From: Mesodorylaimus sp. YZB2_4
Taxonomy: Eukaryota; Nematoda; Enoplea; Dorylaimida; Dorylaimidae
DNA: 64,000 nt
Assembly: GCA_030248295.1 (NCBI GenBank)
Contig: JASANH010001236.1
Location: forward strand, 1-64,000
Direction: 5' to 3'
The number at the start of each line of letters is the position of its first letter. Within the stretch, counting starts at the first letter, position 1. The translations under genes were made by a program, and so were the position numbers. The notes below the pieces were generated by a model, which was not told the DNA's origin, did not search any database, and saw only the letters and a list, made by a program, of their open reading frames with translations. This document shows positions 30,052 to 37,788 of the stretch, one piece after another.

Positions 30052-30330
30052 ATGAACGCTATTACTTTCTTGTACGAGTTCGCGGCGTATGTGGGGTTCG
30101 CGCCACCGAGCTGGGACGACTTTGGTCAGGCTGCATGTGGTGGCTGGGTGGCGCAAGCAAGCATCGGTCCATACTCGGAAATGGGCCTTGCCCACTCTAA
30201 GAAACGTGCTAAACATTTAGCATTCCACCGCCTCATTTTACACTTGCAAACGCTGCCGTTGCATGTGTTATCGACAACTATCCCCCGCCATGACTATACG
30301 GTAAGAACTGAACTGGTATTGAACGGATAA
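30052..30330 (+). CDS. Stand-alone dsRNA-binding domain protein (E3L-like architecture without Z-domain)
   Basis: 92 aa. NAITFLYEFAAYVGFAPPSW resembles the first helix and strand of the dsRBD (P...L.E......P.Y/W). GGWVAQASIGPYSEMG corresponds to strands 2-3. HSKKRAKHLAFHRLILHL matches the diagnostic SKK.AK..AA...L second helix with the KKxAK dsRNA-contact lysines. The length equals one dsRBD plus a short tail. The frame is open upstream to 30022, but ATG 30052 opens the domain. By analogy with viral dsRBD proteins it may sequester dsRNA from RNAi or innate sensors; that is inference. It lies inside the 2.1-kb inverted-repeat module. Confidence 0.75.
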   Translation: MNAITFLYEFAAYVGFAPPSWDDFGQAACGGWVAQASIGPYSEMGLAHSKKRAKHLAFHRLILHLQTLPLHVLSTTIPRHDYTVRTELVLNG

Positions 30331-30570
30331 ACTGCTCAAGTGTACATGCGCAGTAGGAATAATGCTGCAGCAAAAGCCCTTTTTGATTAAAATATTTTAT
30401 ACTTTTTAGCGATTGTCGGAAATATTGGCAGAGGGTGGTAAAAACATTACTGAACGGAATCTGACAATGTATAAATGACGTGTAGAATGTAGAATGTAGT
30501 TAGAATGTATAACATGTATTTCATGTAGTAATGACAATATTTTATTTCTATAAAACCGAATCGAATCATT

Positions 30571-31269
30571 TTAGTTGATTTTGAGCACATTTAACATCAC
30601 TCGAAACATGCTGGCGACTGTCTGAGTAGATGCAATGAAACAATTTTTATCAGTAATCAACACTATCTTAACTGGTTTCAAGGTGTACGAGTCAATTTCA
30701 AAAAGAATGGCATGTTTGATATTATTGGCCGATAGAAAGTAGCGTAATTGGTTCGGGTTGTCATGAGAAAGCTGCAGTGTTTTATCGCACGGCCAGAATA
30801 CTTGATGCTTGGCAAATTGAAGAACGCAACGTGTGTACGCTTCATATAAAATTAAAATTTCGTCAGACGTGTATTGGTAACAGGGTTTTCCATCTTGAAC
30901 CAATTCGTAAACATTTCGGTCATTATTTGAACAGAAAAAAGTTTCGTCATTGACGCGTGTACAGTTTATAATTTCACGTTGCATAGTTGCATTTCCGTCA
31001 TCGACTTTCTCAATCCGTAGGCAATCAGTTGCGTTGAAAATTTCCGTGTGAGTTGAATATTTTTCGAATATATGTGGAAATATAACCAAGATCATAAACA
31101 CTGTTACTATAATATTCGTTATTAATATCTTATCAAAATAATTTAATCTTCTTGGTCTTTGAACCCTAGCCAATAATTCTGTCATTTCAAACAGGAACGG
31201 GTTACGACCAGCCATCATGATCTGAAATGAAGGAAATGACGTTAGTTTATATACATTTATTGAAGTCAT
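30571..31269 (-). CDS. Type II membrane glycoprotein (intact copy)
   Basis: 232-aa ORF. A likely start is the second Met cluster (MMAGRNPF, about 31218), because a pyrimidine tract plus CAG precedes it and could be a 3' splice site. A cytoplasmic basic stretch (RVQRPRRLNYFDK) precedes the TM ILITNIIVTVFMILVIF. An ectodomain of about 160 residues follows, with six or more Cys and N-glycosylation sites (NATD, NATM, NCTR). It ends with DKNCFIASTQTVASMF. A pseudogene copy is at 24.5-25.2 kb. Element-encoded surface or envelope-like protein is the best guess; no family recognised. Confidence 0.65.
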   Translation of the reverse strand: MTSINVYKLTSFPSFQIMMAGRNPFLFEMTELLARVQRPRRLNYFDKILITNIIVTVFMILVIFPHIFEKYSTHTEIFNATDCLRIEKVDDGNATMQREIINCTRVNDETFFCSNNDRNVYELVQDGKPCYQYTSDEILILYEAYTRCVLQFAKHQVFWPCDKTLQLSHDNPNQLRYFLSANNIKHAILFEIDSYTLKPVKIVLITDKNCFIASTQTVASMFRVMLNVLKIN

Positions 31270-31568
31270 AATAAGACATTAAATATTTGAATTCTACAGC
31301 CCTCGATGACATGTAACTTTTCAGACTATGACACAATTCCGAAATTAGTCACACAGCCGAACTCTCTAATCGGCAACTGTCTTCACTATGCACACCCGAC
31401 CCTCATTGCAAACCCCCCTAGTGGTGTGATTGGTAGAACTTTCGACTTTCGATCGGGTAAGGTTGGTTCGAATCTTGCCACGCGCAAAACTTTTCACTTT
31501 TCCAGAAATACTGATTATGGATCATCGCTATTGTGATATGATAAGACGATTGGAGCTTGACTTGCTGA

Positions 31569-31856
31569 CTAGTCGATGATATGGTTCAGCTAATGACTAG
31601 ATAGCGATAAGGTTCAGCTAATGACTAGATATTGATAAGGTTCAGCTAATGACTGATAAGGGGGCTTACAGTGATAAGAAGGGTCTCGAAGGACTGACGA
31701 ATGGGTACTTATTAGGGTGGTAAGCTAATTAAGGCCCTGCGGGGCTTGGCTTAAGGCTGGTGGTCAGTAGCTGAGGGGTGATAATAAGCTGGTATGACAA
31801 GCTGCGGGCTTCGCCCCCCAGCTAGCTGCGCCAGCACGACGCACAGATATACTACT
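31569..31856 (-). repeat. Right inverted repeat of the 2.1-kb module
   Basis: Reverse-complement partner of 29714-29993 with a few small indels (for example an extra AGTACCCATTCG-like insert). It ends ACTACT immediately before ATG 31858 of the next gene. Confidence 0.9.
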
Positions 31857-31857
31857 A

Positions 31858-32606
31858 ATGAGTTTAGCCAATTCAGATTATCACATTAACCTTAATGATC
31901 GTATGCGTCAGTATTTCAAGAAATGCGATGGCGGCTTCAATACTAGCGACGACAACCCAAACGATATCGAACGTCGACCTCAACCTAAACATGCCCGGAT
32001 CGTTCCAGAATCGGAACATGATACTCAACCGATATTGACCATCGACGTAGGCGAGACAATCAAAGCGGATCCGACAAACCAATCGAATTAGCCCTTCGTA
32101 CCAAACCAATCGAATTACCCCCTGTCGACGAATTCAGCTTGGCCGTGATCGAGAAGAAGGCATACGAGCCAAGATCTGAATGAAGAAGTTTTAACGACGA
32201 CGCTATCGACGCTTTGGCCAAATACCTGAAATCGTCTTTAGACGAGAAATTCGAAATCCATGGCCATCCCAAACATTTCGAATCCGAATGCGTCAACATG
32301 CTGACGTGGCAAATGGATGGGTACGTCAAAACGGCTAGCGATGGCTATAAACCATCCATGATCAGAACCATCTATCAACCACCAAATGCTCAACCGAAAC
32401 CGATCGAAGAATTAATTCAGAGCCAAAAGAAGTTTTACTTGGCTAGAAGCATCTTCACCGGCGAATGGGTCCTCAACCCTCACGACAAAGTGTGGTACGC
32501 TTGCCAGAATACAATGGCCATATCCAAAGCCAATTCGATGTTATTGGTGGTCTACAATCCACTCAACAAGCAAGTGCTCGTGGTCGAACCAAAATTTTTG
32601 GCTTGA
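31858..32606 (+). pseudogene. YqaJ-fold Polinton protein with missing motif Glu, copy B
   Basis: The N-terminal extension (MRQYFKKCDGGF, compare LHQYFKKIDD in copy D) runs to a stop at 32091 inside a small tandem duplication (ACCAATCGAATTA twice). It continues in shifted frames (VDEFSLAVIEKKAYEP) and then the conserved core from 32214: GYKPSMIRTIYQPP, KPIEELIQSQKKFYLA, WYACQNTMAIS, MLLVVYNP. MIR stands where E-x-K is expected. Start codon 31858 abuts the inverted repeat end, so its promoter may lie in the repeat. From 32607 to 32973 no gene is seen. Confidence 0.6.
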
Positions 32607-32973
32607 CACTATAAAATGAATTCGGAGAAACTACAAAGCCACATGATTGAGCAGCTGCCAAAAATAACGAGTACACTTTTTGACGGAGTAAAATCAAATG
32701 ATGATTAATTTGGAATGATCGAGGATCCATGTTACCCTCATAGTTCATTTCCACTAGCTTTTTATTTTATGCGTTTTGTTTATAAATGGTGTAATACTGT
32801 TATGCACTTACGATAAATAAATGCCAGATAACAACCGTAGCAATTTATTTTTTCAAGAAGCCCATGATAAAACGTTCTGTATGTGCATGTACATTTATTA
32901 GGACAGAGAACGTATACAGTAGTACGTTGAAGTACAGAAAAGAAATTCGAATCATATTAAGAGTACTCATAGT

Positions 32974-33261
32974 CTATTGATGAGTCAAGACTTGATCTTG
33001 TCCGCTCTTGCTAAACAGCGGCTTCAAGCTCGGCGCTGGTATCATAAAACCAATGCACGTGCCCAACGTGGCGATCCATAATTTCTCGTCCCCTTTACCG
33101 AAACTTAAATTCGCAATCGAACATATGGTCACAATGTAAATCAATAAGATTTGACTGAAGAAAAGAACTTCTTGCTTGGGCACGATGCGGCCAAAAATGT
33201 GCCACGCCCTGTCTCGTGCCACAGAGTGATGAGACTGCAGGGGGTCAGTCGACAGAGCCAT
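32974..33261 (-). CDS. Conserved two-TM Polinton protein, copy B
   Basis: 95 aa with a polar N-terminus, HIFGRIVPKQ, TM1 (LLIYIVTICSIANL), loop FGKGDEKLW, a second hydrophobic segment (IATLGTCIGFMIPAPS) and a short tail. Homologous along its length to 27702-27980. Intact. It lies downstream of the deaminase-like gene on the same strand with about 95 bp between. The pair of copies in two different Polinton remnants shows the gene is maintained. Confidence 0.7.
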   Translation of the reverse strand: MALSTDPLQSHHSVARDRAWHIFGRIVPKQEVLFFSQILLIYIVTICSIANLSFGKGDEKLWIATLGTCIGFMIPAPSLKPLFSKSGQDQVLTHQ

Positions 33262-33356
33262 AATTTATTAGAATCGTCCACATTGACATATTATGTACAC
33301 GCTTTACACCGCCCTCAATGCAACAATAATCCTCGAACGATAGAGTCCATAGGAGG

Positions 33357-34284
33357 CTAGACAACAGTAATGGATCGTAAAATATTGCGTAATCGAAATA
33401 ACTCGTCGTGTGGGTGGTGGCTTCTGATATCATGGGATGGAGGAAATTTTGGATGGGGAGAAAATGTCGTCGTTGTTGTTGTTGTCACTGCTCTCGGGCT
33501 GGGGACGATGTCAATACTGTCAATCGTTTGGTCAGTGGCGTCAAAATTAAGTCGTGCCAGGACCAGATTATTTGGCGGGTTTAATTCGTACAGCCTAGCT
33601 GCAAAATTTTCTGCGTTATGGTAAAGCCAATGCCTAAACCCAACCACGATACGACTCTAAAATATAAGAAATCACGATTTACTCTACGTTTTCTCAAACC
33701 GAAAGCAAAAGAGCTTGAATAACGTTTGGTCGAGAAAACCATCTGGCGAAACTGACGATATAATTGAGACAGTTAGGGCATGGTGAAAATTCTGTCCACA
33801 GGTATATGACAGGCGGACAATCAGCAAAAGGATCGTTGTTTGTTGTGACCAAGTCGAAAATACGCATCAAAAAGTGAACTTCTGTGCGCCGTTGAGTGTG
33901 ACCATCCTCACCAGACCCTGGCAGATTTCCTATGCTTCTGTACGCCACACTGTCCACCGTTTGCTTGTAAGCAATGGCGGCAAACTAGAATCGTTGACGT
34001 GTTTCACTGCCATCACAGAAACGTTTCAAGCCAAGCTGGTGTATCTTGCTCAACTGATCCCTCTCCGGCGTATCAAGTCTCTTTGCGCGTGACTTGAGCG
34101 GTGTGAAGCAATAAGGAGCTTGGTGTGAATGCAGTTCGTGCGAGTCATGATCCAAGTTTCGCCAAATTACATATTTTTTGTAGGGTTTATTCAAAATTGA
34201 GCAGCCGCTTAAAACCGCGCAAAAGCCAGTGACACAAACACAGTCTTCATTGATTGCTGTGTTCGAATTTCGACACCAGCTCAA
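33357..34284 (-). CDS. AID/APOBEC-like cytidine deaminase candidate, two exons, altered catalytic His
   Basis: Exon 34284-33700: YKKYVIWRN (beta-strand region), then GHTQRRTEVHFLMRIFDLV aligning with the H[AV]E.xFL helix, then VIYLWTEFSPCPNCLNYI (PCxxC zinc motif) and VIQALLLS. A 43-bp GT-AG intron (33699-33657) joins to RIVVGFRHWLYHNAENFAARLYEL and NNLVLARLNF, matching the L.IFAARLYY... helix-strand end of the family. A Pro/Thr tail follows. Seen: the zinc cysteines and Glu are present, but the zinc His position reads Arg (CGC, one transition from CAC). An in-frame TAG at about 33985 interrupts exon 1 before FAAIAYKQ unless spliced out. Inferred: a Polinton-captured deaminase, possibly now inactive. 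N-terminal Cys (CLSWC, CVCVTGFC) suggest a secreted form. Confidence 0.55.
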
Positions 34285-34374
34285 GCAATAGCTTCCTTCG
34301 CCGCCGGTGGTGTTCGTTCTTGAGAAGACCCTAGCGATTTTATCGTTATTAACAAGCAGAGTTCTTTACCCTTG

Positions 34375-34728
34375 TTAAAAATCGAACAAAAACCGCCGAG
34401 TATCCAACGAGGCCTTCACATCGTCTTCAATACAGTAATCTGCGCACGTGCAAATACTAGTCGAATTCGTCCTGTCCAAAACCGCGTATCTTTTTTGATG
34501 AATGCGGCATAAGGCCCGGCACACGGTCTCAGAATCTGTGACGAACTCATTGCGATCAGGCCCACACAACACAGATGAAGTATGAAACAGCTGACTTGTT
34601 GTGATTGCGACCAACAGGAACAATTTAAGCAAAACGCCTATCTTGAATTCACACTTCGCATATGACAGGCACATACAGCATAAAAAATTGCTCACATCGC
34701 AACAGTCGCCTCTATGGGACGAAGACAA
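34375..34728 (-). CDS. Secreted Cys-rich small protein, possible first exon of the deaminase-like gene
   Basis: Contains a signal-peptide-like core (KIGVLLKLFLLVAITTSQL) followed by CGPDRNEF, VCRALC and ICTCADYC. The spacing C-x3-C ... C-x-C-x3-C is like a cystine-stabilised alpha-beta scaffold. The next ORF downstream on the same strand begins with a similar C-x3-C ... C-x-C pattern (CLSWC...CVCVTGFC), so the two may be exons of one secreted protein with paired Cys modules ahead of the deaminase domain. A candidate donor (GGGTAAAG) lies just after the stop, so the exact splice is unresolved. Function unknown. Confidence 0.4.
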   Translation of the reverse strand: MSSSHRGDCCDVSNFLCCMCLSYAKCEFKIGVLLKLFLLVAITTSQLFHTSSVLCGPDRNEFVTDSETVCRALCRIHQKRYAVLDRTNSTSICTCADYCIEDDVKASLDTRRFLFDF

Positions 34729-34787
34729 AAAAACTACTCAAACACGTATAGCATCGTCAAAAAAAGTTTCACGACCAGCCGATTCCA

Positions 34788-35243
34788 TCATTTAATTCCT
34801 TGTATATCTGGACAACAGATAATGTTATAAACAGCCCGCGTGCGATTGCCCTCGATAGAAATGAATGGTAGACGGATGTATAAATCTAACGTGGCTTCTT
34901 TCTGACCCTGATCGTCGTCCAAATGTTCGCCAAGTACCAACCTGGCCTTCTTGGGTAGGAAAGCACAGATGATGGGCGCACTGAGATCGCAAACGTTTAT
35001 TAGTTGCCGACGAACGCACCGTTCAATCCTCAAGAAAGCAATTAAGCAATCGGGGATGTATGGGTGCAGAGTGTCTAACGCCGCCATGTCCGACTTGTAG
35101 CTGGGTTCTTTGATACAAATTCTAAATTCGTGAGGCCCTGTTTTCTCCACCAAAGTTGTGCATGGCTTATGCATACACCAGACGAGACATTTAGCCGCAA
35201 TGGCCTTTAGCGACATTGGTTTAAGGCGCACGATATTGGGCAT
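34788..35243 (-). CDS. Unknown Polinton B protein (151 aa)
   Basis: ATG 35243 opens MPNIVRLKPMSLKAIAAKC; the frame is open further upstream but that part looks non-coding. Features: several Cys (CLVWCMHKPC, RCVRRQLINVC), an acidic DDDQGQKEA, and a hydrophobic beta-rich C-terminus (LDLYIRLPFISIEG, YNIICCPDI). Transcribed divergently from the integrase module (35377). No family recognised; a position occupied by the YqaJ-fold gene in Polintons A and D. Confidence 0.45.
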   Translation of the reverse strand: MPNIVRLKPMSLKAIAAKCLVWCMHKPCTTLVEKTGPHEFRICIKEPSYKSDMAALDTLHPYIPDCLIAFLRIERCVRRQLINVCDLSAPIICAFLPKKARLVLGEHLDDDQGQKEATLDLYIRLPFISIEGNRTRAVYNIICCPDIQGIK

Positions 35244-35376
35244 GGTCGATTTTTGAGAAAACAAAAAATGACCAGTGACAAGCCAGCCACAGTCGAGAGG
35301 TGAAGATTCAATCTTCGGTCTATAGGACCAATCAATCGCGAGGTCAGGCACACGGTGCCCATTTTCCTTTTTTGCG

Positions 35377-35724
35377 ATGGATAAGAGACGGTCGTTTCCT
35401 AAAGCCTCTCTGAATACCCAAGTCTGGTGCGACGTATGCGAATTGTATACAAGCAAAAAGAATTTGAGCCGCCATCGCTCCAAGCACACATTGTGCCGAG
35501 CCTGCTTGAAGGCACGTGGTCCACATAATCACAAGTGCCTATTACCGTCGTTGGGCAATCTGGTTCAGTGGATCGCCATCACTGACACGACGGGCAAACC
35601 CCAATTGTACGTGCTTGGTATCACACCTGAAGCATTGGCAGCTAACAATAAGGACCAAATCGAAAATCAGGAAATAGTTCGTCTAGTCGAAGAAGCCTTG
35701 GTGAAGGAGGAAGATGGATGGTGA
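35377..35724 (+). CDS. Zinc-finger module preceding Polinton B integrase
   Basis: 115 aa with VWCDVCELYTSKKNLSRHRSKH and CRACLKARGPHNHKC, then LVQWIAI, LYVLGITPEAL and an acidic end. It overlaps the integrase start by 11 bp (ATG 35714), which suggests translational coupling, splicing or a fused product. Equivalent to 832-1140 and 29064-29379. Confidence 0.65.
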   Translation: MDKRRSFPKASLNTQVWCDVCELYTSKKNLSRHRSKHTLCRACLKARGPHNHKCLLPSLGNLVQWIAITDTTGKPQLYVLGITPEALAANNKDQIENQEIVRLVEEALVKEEDGW

Positions 35725-36911
35725 CAAGAGGCTGTTACAGATCTACGCCGACGCAGCTAACTCTGGATCCTATGGCGGTGTGGAGAAATTGTACAAAGCC
35801 GCGATCGAGGATGGTCGAATCGTGACTCGCCGCCAAGTGCGGGACTTTTTGTCTTCTGTCAACGCCTACACATTGACGAAACCCAGCCGGTACATGTTCA
35901 AACGATCCCAAGTCATCGCGATTGCGCCAAACGACTTGCATATGGTCGACTTGGCCGACATGAGCCATTTGGCGGACGAGAATGATGGCAATAAATTTTT
36001 AGTTGTCGTCATTGATTTTTTCAGCAAATACGCCTGTGTAAAACCCTCCAAGAGTGAATCGGCTTCAGCGATCAGCAAAGTATTGAATGGGATTTATTCT
36101 GATAAATCATATTTGCCCAGGTTTCTGATGTCTGATTACGGAGGCGAGTTCTGGGGGCACCGACGCGTCGCCTATTCTCTGCCTTGGGGATCGAGCATTA
36201 CATCATGCCGAATCGCAAGACAAAAGCGTCGGGCGCCAAACGATTTATTCGAACATTGAAGACTCTGATCAACCGCTATATGTTGCACAATTTAACAAGA
36301 CGCTACGGGGATGTGTTGGGCACGATTGTCGATCAATACAATCGCAGCACGAGTCGCGCAACTGGCTTCGCGCCAGCCGACGTGGACATTAGTAATAGCG
36401 ATCAATTCATAAAGAAACTCTACCCACACTTATGGCGCGCCAATCCTATTCGCAAACCAAAACCGTCCTTCGATGTGGGCGACTCCGTGCGCCTCGCCAC
36501 TGAGAAGACCAAGTTTCAAAGGGGATGGCAGATCGCGTAAACACCAGAAATTTTTAAAATTAATCAAGTCCTCAGCAACCGTACTCCAATCCTTTACACA
36601 GTGGTCGACTCGAAATCGAACACTATCAAAGGCAAGTAATTGTTGATTTTGCGTTGATCTTGTAGATGAATTTGTGTGTTTCAGGCACGTTTTATGAGCA
36701 AGAATTAACCAAAGTTCGTAATCCAGAAAATATTTATCTTGTCGAGGAAGTGGTGAAAAGACGCAAGACGGCTGACGGCACCTGTCAGTACTTGGTCAAG
36801 TGGCTAGGGTTTCCAGCTTCAGAAAACACGTGGATATCAGAGGGGGATCTGATACGCGCACAGCCATCACGCCAGCAAGAAGAAGAAGAGGAAGAAGAAG
36901 TAGAATTTTGA
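35714..36911 (+). pseudogene. Polinton B chromodomain integrase with GC-AG intron
   Basis: Core: LHMVDLADMSHL (first Asp), FLMSDYGGEFWG (second Asp), frameshift at about 36150-36183, then KASGAKRFIRTLK, where the third catalytic acidic residue (normally AER) is Lys. The SH3-like DNA-binding region (PSFDVGDSVRLATEK) follows. A TAA at 36538-36540 interrupts it, then the same frame continues to 36631. A 53-bp intron with AG|GCAAGT donor (36632-36684) joins a chromodomain exon: YLVEEVVKRR, CQYLVKWLGF, ENTWISEGDL, ending in a Glu-rich tail. The chromodomain would steer insertion to modified histones. Dead as written. Confidence 0.85.
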
Positions 36912-37031
36912 TGGTCAAAAGTTTGTCCATACTGTAGAATGGCGTTCACTGTGTACTTGAGGAGTAGGAAAAAAGTGAATTTGTGGCCACAAGTCAGGTG
37001 TGTTCATTTTTCAACGCGACTGTACCTGCCA

Positions 37032-37380
37032 TGTGTGATATGACCGCGTTCCAAGTGTGCTTGAATGCATGCGTGCTGTCCCCAGCGCCTACTGAACCAG
37101 TTTCGTTCTGACGAATATTGTAAAACCGTCTTATGTCAACGACGGCAAGCAGCCGATTGTAGGTGTGTATTATCCAACGACTAATACTGTTATCAGTGAT
37201 TACACCGACATTATATTAGACGCATTGTGGTCTATTAGCTGCAGCGTGATTGACATGCATGATGTTTCGCTACCCGAGACGACTGATGTTATCGTGTTAC
37301 TATCGTGTTACATTTTCGACCCAAATAACTATGACCACCGACTCTCATTGGGCGTCGTATGCGAGAGGAGAAAAAGCTAA
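37032..37380 (+). pseudogene. Unknown small Polinton ORF, frameshifted
   Basis: A short reading frame beginning at about 37032 (MTAFQVCLNACVLSP) and ending at TEPVSF appears to continue one base out of frame as LTNIVKPSYVNDGKQPI, VGVYYPTTNTVISDY and DVIVLLSCYIF to 37380. The two pieces abut and both look protein-like, but there is no family match. The rest of 36912-37434 holds nothing else that I can support. Confidence 0.3.
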
Positions 37381-37434
37381 TGTACCTTTCACTGCTTTAA
37401 TATTCTTATCACACGTGTATCCATCGACGTGTCT

Positions 37435-37779
37435 ATGGAAAGTAAAAGCGAGTTTGCACAACCAAGACCATACGATGGTTTCTCCTTGTCACGTCTACGT
37501 GCCCTGTTCCCATTGCACCTGACATCGACTAGCAAACAAACCCATACAAGCAAAAAGCGCCGAGGCTCCATGAAAGAGGCGATTAGAAAGACCACCAAGG
37601 TCGCCAAGAGACGTGGGCCTCGTCGAGTCGCGGTCTCTGGTAAACGTAAACGGGCGATCAAGAAGAAGAAGACCACGGTTGTCAAAACCCCCACCAAGCC
37701 AAAGCGGCGCCTAAGCAAAAAGAAAGCGATTCGAAAAGGATCCAAGATCGATAAACGGCGCCTAAAGAGCAATTTCTAA
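37435..37779 (+). CDS. Very basic core-like protein (Polinton B)
   Basis: 114 aa, almost all of the C-terminal 75 residues Lys/Arg/Thr/Pro (KKRRGSMKEAIRKTTKV, KRGPRRVAV, KRKRAIKKKKTTVV, KPKRRLSKKKAIRKG). Just upstream of the capsid gene on the same strand. Strong positive charge and short length recall adenovirus core proteins VII/X that condense DNA; a DNA-packaging role is inferred from composition and context. ATG 37435 begins the natural sequence MESKSEF. Confidence 0.6.
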   Translation: MESKSEFAQPRPYDGFSLSRLRALFPLHLTSTSKQTHTSKKRRGSMKEAIRKTTKVAKRRGPRRVAVSGKRKRAIKKKKTTVVKTPTKPKRRLSKKKAIRKGSKIDKRRLKSNF

Positions 37780-37788
37780 AAGCTGAAC

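Larger units (their letters stand above)
29714..31856. mobile_element. 2.1-kb module with about 280-bp terminal inverted repeats carrying a dsRBD gene and a membrane glycoprotein gene
   Basis: Outer ends AGTAGTTATGTAG and (reverse complement of the right end) AGTAGTATATCTG. Inverted repeats 29714-29993 and 31569-31856 are highly similar and contain CAGCTAGCTG, a GGGCGAAGCCC hairpin and TTCAGCTAATGACTAG repeats. AG...CT ends are typical of Polinton termini, so it may be an internally deleted, mobile mini-Polinton, or the junction of two Polinton ends. I found no obvious 6-bp target duplication (flanks ATCATA and AATGAG). Confidence 0.65.

Noticed and set aside
31402-31470. tRNA-like sequence with A-box (TGGTGTGATTGG) and B-box (GGTTCGAATC)
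   Set aside because: An anticodon-like stem with TTC can be drawn, but the D arm is too short and the acceptor ends do not pair. At most a tRNA-derived relic.
37165-37522. Overlapping ORFs between integrase and core-like gene as separate genes
   Set aside because: Only one reading looks protein-like and it is listed at low confidence; the other frames are shadows.
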